Origin: Clostridium sp. AM30-24
Lineage (GTDB): Bacteria; Bacillota; Clostridia; Lachnospirales; Lachnospiraceae
Assembly (NCBI RefSeq): GCF_003480435.1
Contig: NZ_QUJB01000025.1
Span: 1 to 35,646, forward strand
Direction: 5' to 3'
DNA length: 35,646 nt
Each line of letters starts with the position of its first letter. The stretch's first letter is position 1. Positions 1-8,116 of this stretch are shown in pieces. Both the position numbers and the translations under genes were made by a program. The notes under the pieces are model-generated. The model saw only the letters and a list, made by a program, of their open reading frames with translations, was not told the DNA's origin and searched no databases.

Positions 1-36
1 AGGCGAGGGTCGCGGGTTCGAATCCCGTCTCGTGCT
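1..36 (+). tRNA. tRNA 3' end, probably tRNA-Gly (partial)
   Basis: Only the 3' part of the gene lies in the window. The T arm is clear: stem 12-16 pairs with 24-28 around loop TTCGAAT (17-23). The 3' acceptor strand is 29-35, with discriminator T at 36. The GGCGA at 2-6 looks like the 3' side of an anticodon stem. No CCA is encoded. Discriminator U and the GGCGA stem fit tRNA-Gly(GCC), but the anticodon itself lies outside the window, so the identity is inferred. Confidence 0.8.
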
Positions 37-59
37 CTCAATAAGATGTGAAAAAGAGG

Positions 60-85
60 AGACATCCGATGGATGTCTTTTTTTT
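60..85 (+). terminator. Intrinsic terminator after the tRNA
   Basis: An 8-bp perfect stem (AGACATCC at 60-67 with GGATGTCT at 71-78) closes a 3-nt loop and runs directly into a T tract (78-85). It ends the tRNA transcript. Confidence 0.85.
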
Positions 86-398
86 GTACGTTCGAGCCCT
101 GCCGGGTTCGAACGGTTCGAAGTCTTGGCTCCGCTCTGATCGTCGATGGGCTAACATTTCGTTCGCTCAAAGATAGGAAAAGCCTGCTTGTGAATTTAGC
201 TAACTTTTTAATATGGAGTAAAGATCTATTTGAAGAAAACAAACAAATGTTCTGCATGGATTCTGTATAAAATGTCGATTGTAGGATTAGAAATAATAGC
301 ATATACTTATGTGTAGAAAGCTATTGATAAAAGAATAGTCTGGGTGTAACTTTTATTATATTCGGGCTTTTCCTTTTTTTGATAGGAGGAATGTCATT
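86..398. other. Gene-free stretch between tRNA and TA-like pair
   Basis: About 310 bases without a convincing gene. A second hairpin lies at 89-114 (CGTTCGAGCCC / GGGTTCGAACG with one G-T pair, 4-nt loop). It re-uses the tRNA T-arm sequence CGGGTTCGAA (13-22 and again 103-112), so it may be a relic of tRNA or attachment-site duplication. From about 170 onward the sequence becomes AT-rich. A weak promoter-like TTGATA (324-329) precedes the downstream gene, but no convincing -10 is correctly spaced. Confidence 0.5.
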
Positions 399-833
399 AT
401 GTATAACGTATTGGATGTTGCAAGATATATTATATGGTACTGCAAAAAGAAGGGGTTTTCCATTAGCAATCTGAAGCTGCAGAAAATTTTGTATTTTGTG
501 CAGGCAGAATTTCTTGTAAGTGTTGGAATTCCCTGCTTTGCGGAAGAGATAGAGGCCTGGGACTTTGGTCCGGTCGTACCGGAAGTGTATCATGAGTTTA
601 AAATATTCGGAAGTGCTGATATTCCGAAGTCTGTATGCATGAATGCAGATGAAGCAATTTTAAAAAAAGATAAGACCATGATTAATGACATGGTTGATCA
701 GTGTGGAGTTTACTCAGCTTCAACGTTAGTAGAAATTACGCATAATCAGGATCCGTGGCTTAATGCGTATGAAAGACATTGCAATAATGTGATTGAAAAA
801 GAGGCTATTAAACAGTATTTCGAAAAAGGTTAA
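399..833 (+). CDS. Panacea-domain (DUF4065, SocA/GepA-like) antitoxin-like protein
   Basis: A 144-residue protein that fits the Panacea family (DUF4065; phage GepA and antitoxin SocA are relatives). Family features visible are the N-terminal VLDVARYIIWYC helix, the block NLKLQKILYFVQAEFL, and the AWDFGPVVPEVY motif. Panacea proteins are known antitoxins found next to many unrelated toxins. The start is fixed by a strong GATAGGAGGAA ribosome binding site just before ATG 399. The stop (831-833) is two bases before the ATG of the next gene, which points to translational coupling, as in two-gene toxin-antitoxin operons. Family assignment is firm; the antitoxin role here is inferred from context. 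A stand-alone prophage-remnant protein is the alternative. Confidence 0.85.
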   Translation: MYNVLDVARYIIWYCKKKGFSISNLKLQKILYFVQAEFLVSVGIPCFAEEIEAWDFGPVVPEVYHEFKIFGSADIPKSVCMNADEAILKKDKTMINDMVDQCGVYSASTLVEITHNQDPWLNAYERHCNNVIEKEAIKQYFEKG

Positions 834-835
834 AT

Positions 836-1789
836 ATGATAGAATGGAATAAAAGCACAAACACAAAATCGAATTCCACATCTGATTATATTCGAAAGAT
901 GGAAAATGAAGTGGATGATTTGTGCGATCGTTTGACGAAAGATTCTAAGGATTTCGATGCTAAGCTATTTTTTGATACGCTGCATGATTACATTCAACAA
1001 GAGGACAGGTTATTATATACCAATATAACAAATTACATATTTTCGCTGGATAACGAAGAAACATTTGGCATCATGCAGACAAATCTAGATCATGTTATTA
1101 ATTATATGTATAGCGATCGATTCCGGTCGGAACATGTCTGGAAGCCAGAATATAAAAATCAGCGAAATCCATATGAACGGACGAAGCGAACGGCATTGAA
1201 ACTGTGGGATCATATGAATCTTGCAAAGAGGCAAATGGCTTTATTCAAACTACAAGATGCTGATTACACAAAAGTTGTGGATGAAAAAATGCAGAGTGCC
1301 GAAGGTCGATTATCTAAAGAAATGAATGGACAGCTAATTTCACTTGTTTCTATTTTTACGGCACTTTCGTTTATATTGTTTGGAGGAATTAGTTCGTTAG
1401 ATAATATTTTTGCAGGGGCTAAAGATATTCCGGTTACAAAATTAATGATAGTCGGCACTATCTGGAGCTTTTGTATTATGAACTTAGTCTTTGTATTCAT
1501 GTTTTTTATTGCCAAAATGACTGGGCTTAATATAAAATCGACATCGGATGTGAATGCAAACCTGGTTCAAAAGTATCCACTGATATGGTGGTGCAATCTT
1601 GTCTTGATTGCAGTATTGATGTTTTCGTGTTGGGCTTATTATGCGAAAAGTGAAAATATTACAACCGAGATTTATAACTGGTTACAGAATAGATCAGCGC
1701 TATATTTTGCTATTGGGACTATGGGGATAATTTTTATTGTTGGTTTCAGCGCATTGACAATATATAAAATGTCAAAAATGAAAGAATAA
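836..1789 (+). CDS. Four-TM membrane protein, candidate toxin partner of the Panacea protein
   Basis: I do not recognise the family. The 317-residue product has a soluble, charged, probably helical N-terminal half (about 1-165) and four hydrophobic segments at about 167-190, 201-226, 248-270 and 287-310, ending in a lysine-rich tail. It starts two bases after the stop of the Panacea gene, so the two are almost certainly co-translated. Panacea antitoxins are known to pair with diverse toxins, some of which act on membranes. By position and topology this is the likely toxin, but no catalytic or pore motif is visible. Alternatives are a membrane-anchored effector of a phage-defence pair or an unrelated co-transferred gene. 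Base composition is AT-rich like its partner and unlike the genes after 6.5 kb. Confidence 0.7.
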   Translation: MIEWNKSTNTKSNSTSDYIRKMENEVDDLCDRLTKDSKDFDAKLFFDTLHDYIQQEDRLLYTNITNYIFSLDNEETFGIMQTNLDHVINYMYSDRFRSEHVWKPEYKNQRNPYERTKRTALKLWDHMNLAKRQMALFKLQDADYTKVVDEKMQSAEGRLSKEMNGQLISLVSIFTALSFILFGGISSLDNIFAGAKDIPVTKLMIVGTIWSFCIMNLVFVFMFFIAKMTGLNIKSTSDVNANLVQKYPLIWWCNLVLIAVLMFSCWAYYAKSENITTEIYNWLQNRSALYFAIGTMGIIFIVGFSALTIYKMSKMKE

Positions 1790-1863
1790 AAATATAGCCA
1801 GCTATGTTCGATGATCTACAAAATTTCAACGGGCGCGTGGTTGAATAAAAACGAATAAACATG

Positions 1864-1910
1864 AAAATCAGCCATTGATTTCCCAAAAAGGAAATTGCTG
1901 GCTGACTTTT
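1864..1910. terminator. Bidirectional terminator between convergent genes
   Basis: A long imperfect hairpin: TCAGCCA (1868-1874) pairs with TGGCTGA (1899-1905) and ATTTCC (1878-1883) with GGAAAT (1890-1895) around a 6-nt loop. It is flanked by AAAA on the left and TTTT on the right. It can therefore stop both the membrane-protein transcript (+) and the ATPase transcript (-). Confidence 0.75.
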
Positions 1911-1947
1911 CTTGGGCGAAATTATCGCATTAACCGAAGTTACCAGA

Positions 1948-3819
1948 TTAGTGGAATCCATTTTGTTCCGTCTTTATACACATCTTCTTCCCGGAAAATG
2001 CAATTCCGAAACTCAGAATGTTCGTAATACCATCATTTTGCATTTCAGAATTATATCGTTTTATAGAAATCTGTTCCAATGCCTTTGAGGACAAGGCATC
2101 CAATTCGTTTAAGCTAAGTCCGGCTTTTGCTTTCAATTCCATGATAATTCCAGGATGTGTGGTATCAATTGGAATCATGCAGATATCGTAGCGCCCATCA
2201 CCAGATTCACGATTGGATCGGATTTTGTACTGATTATCCATTAATGCGATCAAACCAAGCATCAGTCCATGATAAAAGGACTCTGTTCCGGAATCATAGT
2301 AGCTGATAGACTGATTCAGGTATTCTTCAATTGCGGACTGTAATTGCTGCCAGTTATTTGCATAGATGCTTTCTGCAATTTTATTGGAAGTAGTTCTGGA
2401 AATAGCACCAATCTGCATTAAATGTGACAGAATCTCATTTTTGTAAACAGAAGCGATCTCCTTATTAGGAATCGCGACTTCACAAAGGTAGGTTCCATCA
2501 GCCTGAAGCTGCTTTACAGGTGCCTTTAAGTATCCGGCGGTCAGCAGGAGACTATATACGTTTTCAGGCTCATCGATCAGAGAGCGGTAAACTACATTCT
2601 GGTCAATTCTTGCAATTGTTCGGGATCCCTGAAGCAGAGAATAAAGCTTTTCTATAATATTGCCGGTTGCAATTTTTAAAATATCTTCCAACACTTCGTT
2701 CTTTCCGGTATTCACCCAATAGGCCTGTGGGGTACATCCTTTGGAAATGTAATTGATCACAGACCAGGGATTGAAAAATTCCGTACTGCCGAATTGATAG
2801 CCGTCATACCAGTCTTTAAGTTCGTTTTCTTTGTCTTCAGCTGAGTAATATTCTAACATCAGGTGAACTTCATCGGTCGTGAAACCAAAATAAGAAGCAT
2901 ATTCATCATCCATGATGGAATATACGGTGAGATTATTGAGTCCACTGAAAATGCTTTCATGTGCAATACGGAGAATTCCAGTCAGAAATCCATAGGACAG
3001 GTTTTTATTATCCTTGAATGCCCCGGAAAAAAAGTTCCGCATAAAACCAATGATATCATCGTAGAATTTTCTCGAATAACCTTCCTGAATTGGAGTGTCA
3101 TACTCATCGATCATGATGATCGGTGCAATTCCATAATGTTCTTTCAGCATCCGAGACAGACGTTCCAGTGCGGAAGCAAGATCAACTTCTGTCACATGGT
3201 CACTATTGAGAATTTTCCTGAAATATTTTTTGTCATAATCAGCAATCTTTGAACTGTCAAGCAAATTGATGTGACGATGGAATTCCGTCTGAAGAAGTTC
3301 CCGGATCTTATCCATTGTTGAGGCCCATGAAGAAAATTTTACGTCTTTAAAGGTGAGAAAGATAACCGGATATCGACCCTGCTGTTTACGATACTCTTCT
3401 CCGCATTTCCAGATAGCCTTATCCTTAAAATAGATGCTGGTGTCCTGATCGGATATTTCGAAAAAGACGCGGAGCATATCCATATTTAAGGTCTTTCCAA
3501 ATCGTCTGGGCCTTGTAAACAGGGAAACTAAAGGTCTTTGATCAAGGAAATCCCGGATCAGCAGCGTTTTATCAACATAGTAGTAATCGGCCTGTGCACG
3601 GATGTAATCGGAGACACCGACGGGAAGAGCTTTTTTCCTATGCTCTTTTCTGTATTTTCCGGATACGATCCGACGGTCAGCCGGTTTCTGCGCGTCGTCC
3701 GGAATCTGCCAGATTCCATTCATTTTTACTGCACCCGAAATTTGTTGCGTCTTGCACATGTGGCTGACCATACGCTCGGAAATCCCCCATTCTGCAGCGG
3801 TCTGTTTGACATTTTTCAA
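1948..3819 (-). CDS. AAA-ATPase-like / PD-(D/E)XK nuclease-family protein with N-terminal HTH
   Basis: A 623-residue protein of the common Firmicutes/Bacteroidetes family that joins an AAA-ATPase-like domain (PF09820 type) to a C-terminal PD-(D/E)XK domain (DUF1703 type). Residues 1-41 look like a small helix-turn-helix region. The P-loop variant TRPRRFGKT is at about 102-110 and the Walker B-like IIMIDEYD at about 234-241. The putative nuclease residues are D545 (RYD), E561 and K563 (MELKAK). The start is TTG 3817-3819, because GGAGG lies seven bases upstream and no better ATG fits. A good promoter overlaid by an inverted repeat lies just upstream. The biological role of the family is not settled; defence or mobile-element functions have been proposed. 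It is convergent with the Panacea operon. Confidence 0.85.
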   Translation of the reverse strand: MKNVKQTAAEWGISERMVSHMCKTQQISGAVKMNGIWQIPDDAQKPADRRIVSGKYRKEHRKKALPVGVSDYIRAQADYYYVDKTLLIRDFLDQRPLVSLFTRPRRFGKTLNMDMLRVFFEISDQDTSIYFKDKAIWKCGEEYRKQQGRYPVIFLTFKDVKFSSWASTMDKIRELLQTEFHRHINLLDSSKIADYDKKYFRKILNSDHVTEVDLASALERLSRMLKEHYGIAPIIMIDEYDTPIQEGYSRKFYDDIIGFMRNFFSGAFKDNKNLSYGFLTGILRIAHESIFSGLNNLTVYSIMDDEYASYFGFTTDEVHLMLEYYSAEDKENELKDWYDGYQFGSTEFFNPWSVINYISKGCTPQAYWVNTGKNEVLEDILKIATGNIIEKLYSLLQGSRTIARIDQNVVYRSLIDEPENVYSLLLTAGYLKAPVKQLQADGTYLCEVAIPNKEIASVYKNEILSHLMQIGAISRTTSNKIAESIYANNWQQLQSAIEEYLNQSISYYDSGTESFYHGLMLGLIALMDNQYKIRSNRESGDGRYDICMIPIDTTHPGIIMELKAKAGLSLNELDALSSKALEQISIKRYNSEMQNDGITNILSFGIAFSGKKMCIKTEQNGFH

Positions 3820-3866
3820 AAGGCTGCCTCCTTTCAGGCTGAAATATTACGGTTAAACCTAATTTT

Positions 3867-3895
3867 ATTATATGGTACAGTTCGCAATATATCAA
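3867..3895 (-). promoter_or_regulatory. Sigma-A promoter of the ATPase/nuclease gene
   Basis: On the minus strand TTGATA (3890-3895) and TATAAT (3867-3872) are separated by exactly 17 bases, a near-consensus housekeeping promoter about 45 bases upstream of the TTG start. Confidence 0.75.
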
Positions 3896-3917
3896 CTGAA
3901 TTTTGACATATTGCGAA
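3881..3917. promoter_or_regulatory. Long inverted repeat over the -35 element (operator candidate)
   Basis: TTCGCAATAT (3881-3890) is a perfect inverted copy of ATATTGCGAA (3908-3917). Inside it, TCAA (3892-3895) and TTGA (3903-3906) extend the symmetry, leaving a 7-nt centre. The left arm covers the spacer and -35 of the ATPase/nuclease promoter. It is probably a repressor site; the N-terminal HTH of that same protein is one possible binder (inference). Confidence 0.6.
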
Positions 3918-4045
3918 TGGATTGCACAGAAAATTGCCTTATCTGGACATGACGTTTTTCAACAACATGCACTTTCTGTAAAATATGGAAAATCTATGCT
4001 CCTGAATCTCAAAAATCCAAATTTCGATATCTTGTGCAGGAAGAA

Positions 4046-4074
4046 TTGATTCTGCTGTGAAATCCACTTATAAT
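4046..4074 (+). promoter_or_regulatory. Promoter of the LytTR regulator gene
   Basis: TTGATT (4046-4051), a 17-base spacer and TATAAT (4069-4074) lie about 50 bases upstream of the regulator ATG. Confidence 0.7.
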
Positions 4075-4126
4075 TTCAGATATAAAAGCTTCAATAAAAT
4101 ATAAAATCTTACGGAGGAACTGCTTC

Positions 4127-4870
4127 ATGCCAGAAGAAAGATACATAACGATCGTTTCGGAGAGGAAAACGATCGCTTTAAGAGTGAGTACGATCTTATA
4201 TGTTTTGATGAATGGAAAATACGCAAATATCCATGTGCTGGGAGATCAGGTGTATCGGACGACGATGACTCTTGGGGAGATCGAGGAGAAGATCGGGGAC
4301 GGATTTTTGCGGGTGCATCGCGGCTGTCTTGTAGCAGTCATGGCGATCCATAACGTCACGGATACCATCAATCTCAGCAATGGGGAATCCCTGGGGTATA
4401 CGGCCCGTAAGAAAGGGGAGATCCTGAAAACACTCCGGAATGCCCAGCAGGACGTGATCCGGGGATTTCAGAATCATGGAGTACCGATGACGGACGATGA
4501 GTACCATGACTATTACCGCAGTTTCGATCAGCTCCCATTCGCATTTACGGATATCGAGATGGTATTTGATGAGGAGAAACGAGCAGTTGACTGGATCTTC
4601 CGCTATGGAAATCCGGAACTTGCGAGGCTGGAAAAACTGCCGTTAGACCGGCTGATCGGAAATTCATTCGGAAGTCTTTTCAGCAATATGGATTCCAAAT
4701 GGCTTCGAAGCTATGAGCGGGCCGTCCTTTACGGGGAAAAACTGGAGCTCATCGACTACAGCCCGGAAATCGATGCGAATCTGAAGGTCACATGCTTTCC
4801 GACTTTTCCGGGGCATTGCGGGTGCATCCTGTTCAATATTTCGGAGATCGAATTCGTGAGCAGCAGATAG
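4127..4870 (+). CDS. LytTR-family DNA-binding regulator with C-terminal PAS-like domain
   Basis: A 247-residue cytoplasmic transcription regulator. Residues 1-105 form a LytTR DNA-binding domain (YITIVSERKTIALRVSTILY, then NGKYANIHV and FLRVHRGCLV, ending in GYTARKKGEIL). About 120-247 looks like a PAS-type sensor (FAFTDIEMVFDE, WIFRYGNPELARLE, IGNSFGSLF). No receiver domain precedes the LytTR part, so it is not a classical two-component regulator. The start ATG has GGAGG eight bases upstream and a good promoter before that. It is directly followed by the remains of a surface-protein gene; LytTR regulators often control neighbouring surface or secreted protein genes, so that gene may have been its target (inference). 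Confidence 0.85.
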   Translation: MPEERYITIVSERKTIALRVSTILYVLMNGKYANIHVLGDQVYRTTMTLGEIEEKIGDGFLRVHRGCLVAVMAIHNVTDTINLSNGESLGYTARKKGEILKTLRNAQQDVIRGFQNHGVPMTDDEYHDYYRSFDQLPFAFTDIEMVFDEEKRAVDWIFRYGNPELARLEKLPLDRLIGNSFGSLFSNMDSKWLRSYERAVLYGEKLELIDYSPEIDANLKVTCFPTFPGHCGCILFNISEIEFVSSR

Positions 4871-6346
4871 CGCTGAGAATAAGCAAGTAACTTATAAAGA
4901 GGGCGCACCGGAGTTTACGGCAGTTTATGATGGATTTGTCAATGGAGAAAAATTAGAAAACGTTGGCGGAACGATCAAATTCCGTTGTGAGTATGAGAAC
5001 GGAAGTCCGGCTGGCGATTATGAGATTCAGCCGGAGGTTACCGGTCTTGCAAACTACGAGGTGACTGCAAATAAGGGAACACTCAGCGTTCTGCCGAGAA
5101 CCCCGGAATTTGTGGATTCCCAAAATTTCTATACAACTCGTGTCTATGACGGAAAGGCAGTAGATCTGGCTCCGACGACAGACGGCGATGGCAAGATGAG
5201 CTGTGAGATCACGAATAAGGAGACGAACGAAGTCTTAACGTCTGATCCGGTTGATGTCGGGAAATACCATGTTGTTTACAGTTTTGCTGCCGGAAAGAAT
5301 TACAGTGCCGGAAGTGTAGCTTATGATTTTGATATTACACCGGCTCCGTTAAAAATTACGGCGGCAGATCAGAAACTTTCGTATCTGGATGAGATTCCGG
5401 AATATACGGCAGATTATGATGGCTTTGTAAACGGCGAGAACCTGGAAAGTGCCGGAGGAACCGTTCGCTTTGATTGTTCCTATCAGAAGGGAACTGCCGT
5501 CGGTTCGTATCCGATCAATCCGGAGGTTACAGGCCTCAAAAACTATAAGGTAACAACAGAATCCGGAACGATGACGGTTGAAAGGAGAACCCCGGTATTC
5601 ACCGATTCTGCAAATCTGTATACAACTCGTGTCTATGACGGAAAAGCTGTAGATCTGACTCCGGCAACGGACGGGGACGGCAAGCTGAGCCGCGTGATCA
5701 CGAACAGGGAGACGAATGAGGTCTTAACGTCTGATCCGGTCGATGCGGGAGAGTACCGTGTGGTTTACAGTGTTTCGGAAGGAAAGAATTACACGGAGGG
5801 AAGTGTTTCCTACGACTTTGCGATCACACAGGCTCCGCTTGTGATCACTGCAGAGGATAAGAACGTTGTATTCGGAGCAAAAGCGCCGGAGTATACAGTT
5901 GTTTATGATGGCTTTGTAAACGGCGAGACGGAAGCGGTTCTTACCGGAACTCTGGTTGTAACCTGCGATTACACAGAGGAAAGCCGTGAGTCTGCTTATG
6001 AGATCGTTCCGTCCGGACTTTCTGCAAAGAACTATGCGATCACATGGAAGAATGGTGTTCTGACAGCACGCTATCCGGAGAGTGACGATGACGACTACGA
6101 GGAAACTGGTGGGCATTTGATACAGATGGCTATCTGGTTACCGGATGGATCTTTGATCCGGTTTACAGAAACTGGTTCTACGTGGACGTCAACACCGGAA
6201 TGAAGACCGGTTGGGTCCAGATCAACGGAAAGTGGTATTACTTCAATCCGGTTTCCGACGGAACAAGAGGAATCATGTTCGCGAACCGCATGACACCGGA
6301 CGGCTGGTTTGTCCGGGAGGACGGAAGCTGGGATGAGAAGCGGTAA
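4860..6346 (+). pseudogene. Decayed MBG-repeat, cell-wall-binding surface protein gene
   Basis: An open frame with no start codon or ribosome binding site begins right at the end of the LytTR gene (in-frame stop at 4857-4859) and reads straight into an MBG-type repeat already in progress. The repeat unit is 489 bp (163 codons): TATGATGG recurs at 4926, 5415 and 5904, each unit holding an Ig-like half and an MBG half with DGFVNGE. After the acidic stretch DDDDYEE the frame is lost near 6101-6102. Restoring one base gives EGNWWAFDTDGYLVTGW, then GWVQINGKWYYFNP, a typical choline/cell-wall-binding repeat, ending at TAA 6344-6346. The gene thus lacks its N-terminus and signal peptide and carries a -1 frameshift. 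The frameshift could be a sequencing error; the missing 5' end could not. It was once an exported, wall-attached adhesin-like protein. Confidence 0.8.
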
Positions 6347-6393
6347 GGATACCGAGATCAGGATCCCATGAAAACTGAACAAAGACAGGAAAA

Positions 6394-6423
6394 GGTCGGC
6401 ACGGGAATGTGCCGGCCTTTTTT
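6394..6423 (+). terminator. Intrinsic terminator after the surface-protein pseudogene
   Basis: GGTCGGCAC (6394-6402) pairs with GTGCCGGCC (6409-6417) around a 6-nt loop, followed by six T residues. Confidence 0.85.
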
Positions 6424-6447
6424 CAGACGCAAATCCTCGGAAACCAC

Positions 6448-6475
6448 TTGCAATCCGGCCATTTTCTGCTATACT
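6448..6475 (+). promoter_or_regulatory. Promoter of the sodium symporter gene
   Basis: TTGCAA (6448-6453), 16-base spacer, TATACT (6470-6475), about 60 bases upstream of the ATG. Confidence 0.55.
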
Positions 6476-6536
6476 AAACTACATTAACGCTTTATTAAAC
6501 TAACATGGCAGACTGAAATGAGAGGAAGTATGAAAA

Positions 6537-8072
6537 ATGAATGGAGCGATCATCGGTGTTTTTCTTGTGATCATTGCCTATCTGGTGATGATGCTGGCAA
6601 CTGGTTTCTTTTATTCTAAGGGAAATAATGACTCCAGTGATTTCTATCTTGGCGGCAGAAAATTAGGACCGTTTGTGACGGCAATGAGTGCGGAGGCGTC
6701 GGATATGAGCAGCTGGCTGCTCATGGGACTGCCGGGTGTCGCGTATTTAAGCGGTACCTGCGACGCAGCATGGACGGCGATCGGACTGGCGATCGGTACC
6801 TATTTAAACTGGCTGATCGTCGCAAAGAGACTCAGAAGATACAGTGCGAAGACAAATTCGATCACGATGCCGGATTTCTTTTCGAATCGGTACCGCGATG
6901 ATTCGAAGCTGCTGCTTGGAATCTCAGCAATCTTTATCATCATCTTCTTTGTCCCATATACGGCGTCCGGCTTCGCAGCATGCGGAAAGCTGTTCTCCAC
7001 GCTGTTCGGGATCCCGTATACGGCAGCGATGCTGATCAGCGCGGTTGTCATCGTCGGCTATACGGCGCTCGGCGGCTTCATGGCAGCGAGCTTTACGGAT
7101 CTGATCCAGAGTATCGTTATGACGATCGCCCTGGTCCTTGTCGTATGCTTCGGCGTATCCATGAGCGGCGGTCTTGATGTCGTTCTCGCGAATGCAAAGG
7201 AACTTCCGGGATTTTTATCCCTGACAGCGACATATGACAGTGCATCAGGAACTGCATCTAATTATGGAACAATTACAACAATTTCCACACTTGCCTGGGG
7301 ACTCGGATATTTCGGCGTGCCGCATGTTCTTCTCCGCTTTATGGCGACGGAGCATGAGGACAATATCGCAATGTCCAGACGGATCGCGACGGTATGGGTT
7401 GTGATCTCGATGGCAGTGGCGATCTTTATCGGTATTGTCGGACACAGCCTCACAAAGAACGGAGTCATGGTGAAATTAAAGGGTTCTTCCTCCGAGACGA
7501 TCATCATCCAGGTTGCAACGCTTTTATGCCAGCATGGATTCCTCGCGATCATCGGAGCCGGCATCACACTCGCCGGAATTTTAGCCTGCACGATGTCCAC
7601 TGCGGATTCCCAGCTTCTTGCGGCTTCCTCCGCAGTTTCTGAGAACCTGTTAAAGGGAATGTTTGGCGTGAGCCTTACGGAGAAGAGAACGATCCATGTT
7701 GCGAGAGCGACGGTTCTCTTTATCGCAGTGATCGCAGTATTTTTAGCGGGAAATCCGGACAGCTCCGTATTTGGAATCGTGTCCTTTGCGTGGGCCGGAT
7801 TCGGTGCAGTCTTCGGACCGGTTGTCCTTGCGGCACTGTTCTGGAAACGCTCCAACAGGAACGGCGCTCTTGCCGGCATGATCGCAGGCGGAGTCGTGGT
7901 ATTTGTATGGAAATACTGCGTTCGTCCGTTAGGCGGTGCATGGAATGTGTATGAGCTTCTTCCGGCGTTTATCGTTGCCATGGTCGTTCTGATCGCGGTC
8001 AGCCTTGCAACTGGGGAGCCGTCGAAGGAGATCCAGGATGAATTTGATGAGATAGTTACTTTTCGTGGGTAG
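6537..8072 (+). CDS. putP: Sodium/proline symporter, PutP type (SSS family)
   Basis: A 511-residue polytopic membrane protein of the sodium:solute symporter family. It imports proline (or a related solute) with Na+. The near-diagnostic PutP stretch AEASDMSSWLLMGLPG is present near residue 50, with FYLGGRKLGPF before it, and hydrophobic helices run throughout the full expected length. The start is ATG 6537 with GAGAGGAAG upstream; an ATG seven bases earlier is out of frame. The gene appears monocistronic, with its own promoter and a structured, gene-free region after it. The next gene is an M20 amidohydrolase, so a solute-uptake and hydrolysis partnership is possible but unproven. The substrate could differ from proline. 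Confidence 0.9.
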   Translation: MNGAIIGVFLVIIAYLVMMLATGFFYSKGNNDSSDFYLGGRKLGPFVTAMSAEASDMSSWLLMGLPGVAYLSGTCDAAWTAIGLAIGTYLNWLIVAKRLRRYSAKTNSITMPDFFSNRYRDDSKLLLGISAIFIIIFFVPYTASGFAACGKLFSTLFGIPYTAAMLISAVVIVGYTALGGFMAASFTDLIQSIVMTIALVLVVCFGVSMSGGLDVVLANAKELPGFLSLTATYDSASGTASNYGTITTISTLAWGLGYFGVPHVLLRFMATEHEDNIAMSRRIATVWVVISMAVAIFIGIVGHSLTKNGVMVKLKGSSSETIIIQVATLLCQHGFLAIIGAGITLAGILACTMSTADSQLLAASSAVSENLLKGMFGVSLTEKRTIHVARATVLFIAVIAVFLAGNPDSSVFGIVSFAWAGFGAVFGPVVLAALFWKRSNRNGALAGMIAGGVVVFVWKYCVRPLGGAWNVYELLPAFIVAMVVLIAVSLATGEPSKEIQDEFDEIVTFRG

Positions 8073-8116
8073 GAATTTTCTGAACTGAAAATTCCGTACA
8101 GTACAGTAGTGGCTGC

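Noticed and set aside
1746..1961. A 71-codon minus-strand frame between the convergent genes
   Set aside because: It overlaps both gene ends and the bidirectional terminator and has no ribosome site.
4900..6060. CRISPR-like or tandem non-coding repeat array
   Set aside because: The 489-bp period is a multiple of three and codes for Ig/MBG domains; there are no short repeats with unique spacers anywhere in the window.
5061..6203. A stand-alone 380-residue protein starting at GTG 5061
   Set aside because: There is no ribosome site at 5061 and the repeat homology continues upstream in the same frame, so this is part of a truncated gene.
7262..7981. A 239-codon open frame antisense to the sodium symporter
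   Set aside because: It lies wholly within putP on the opposite strand, has low-complexity composition and no ribosome site; a shadow frame.
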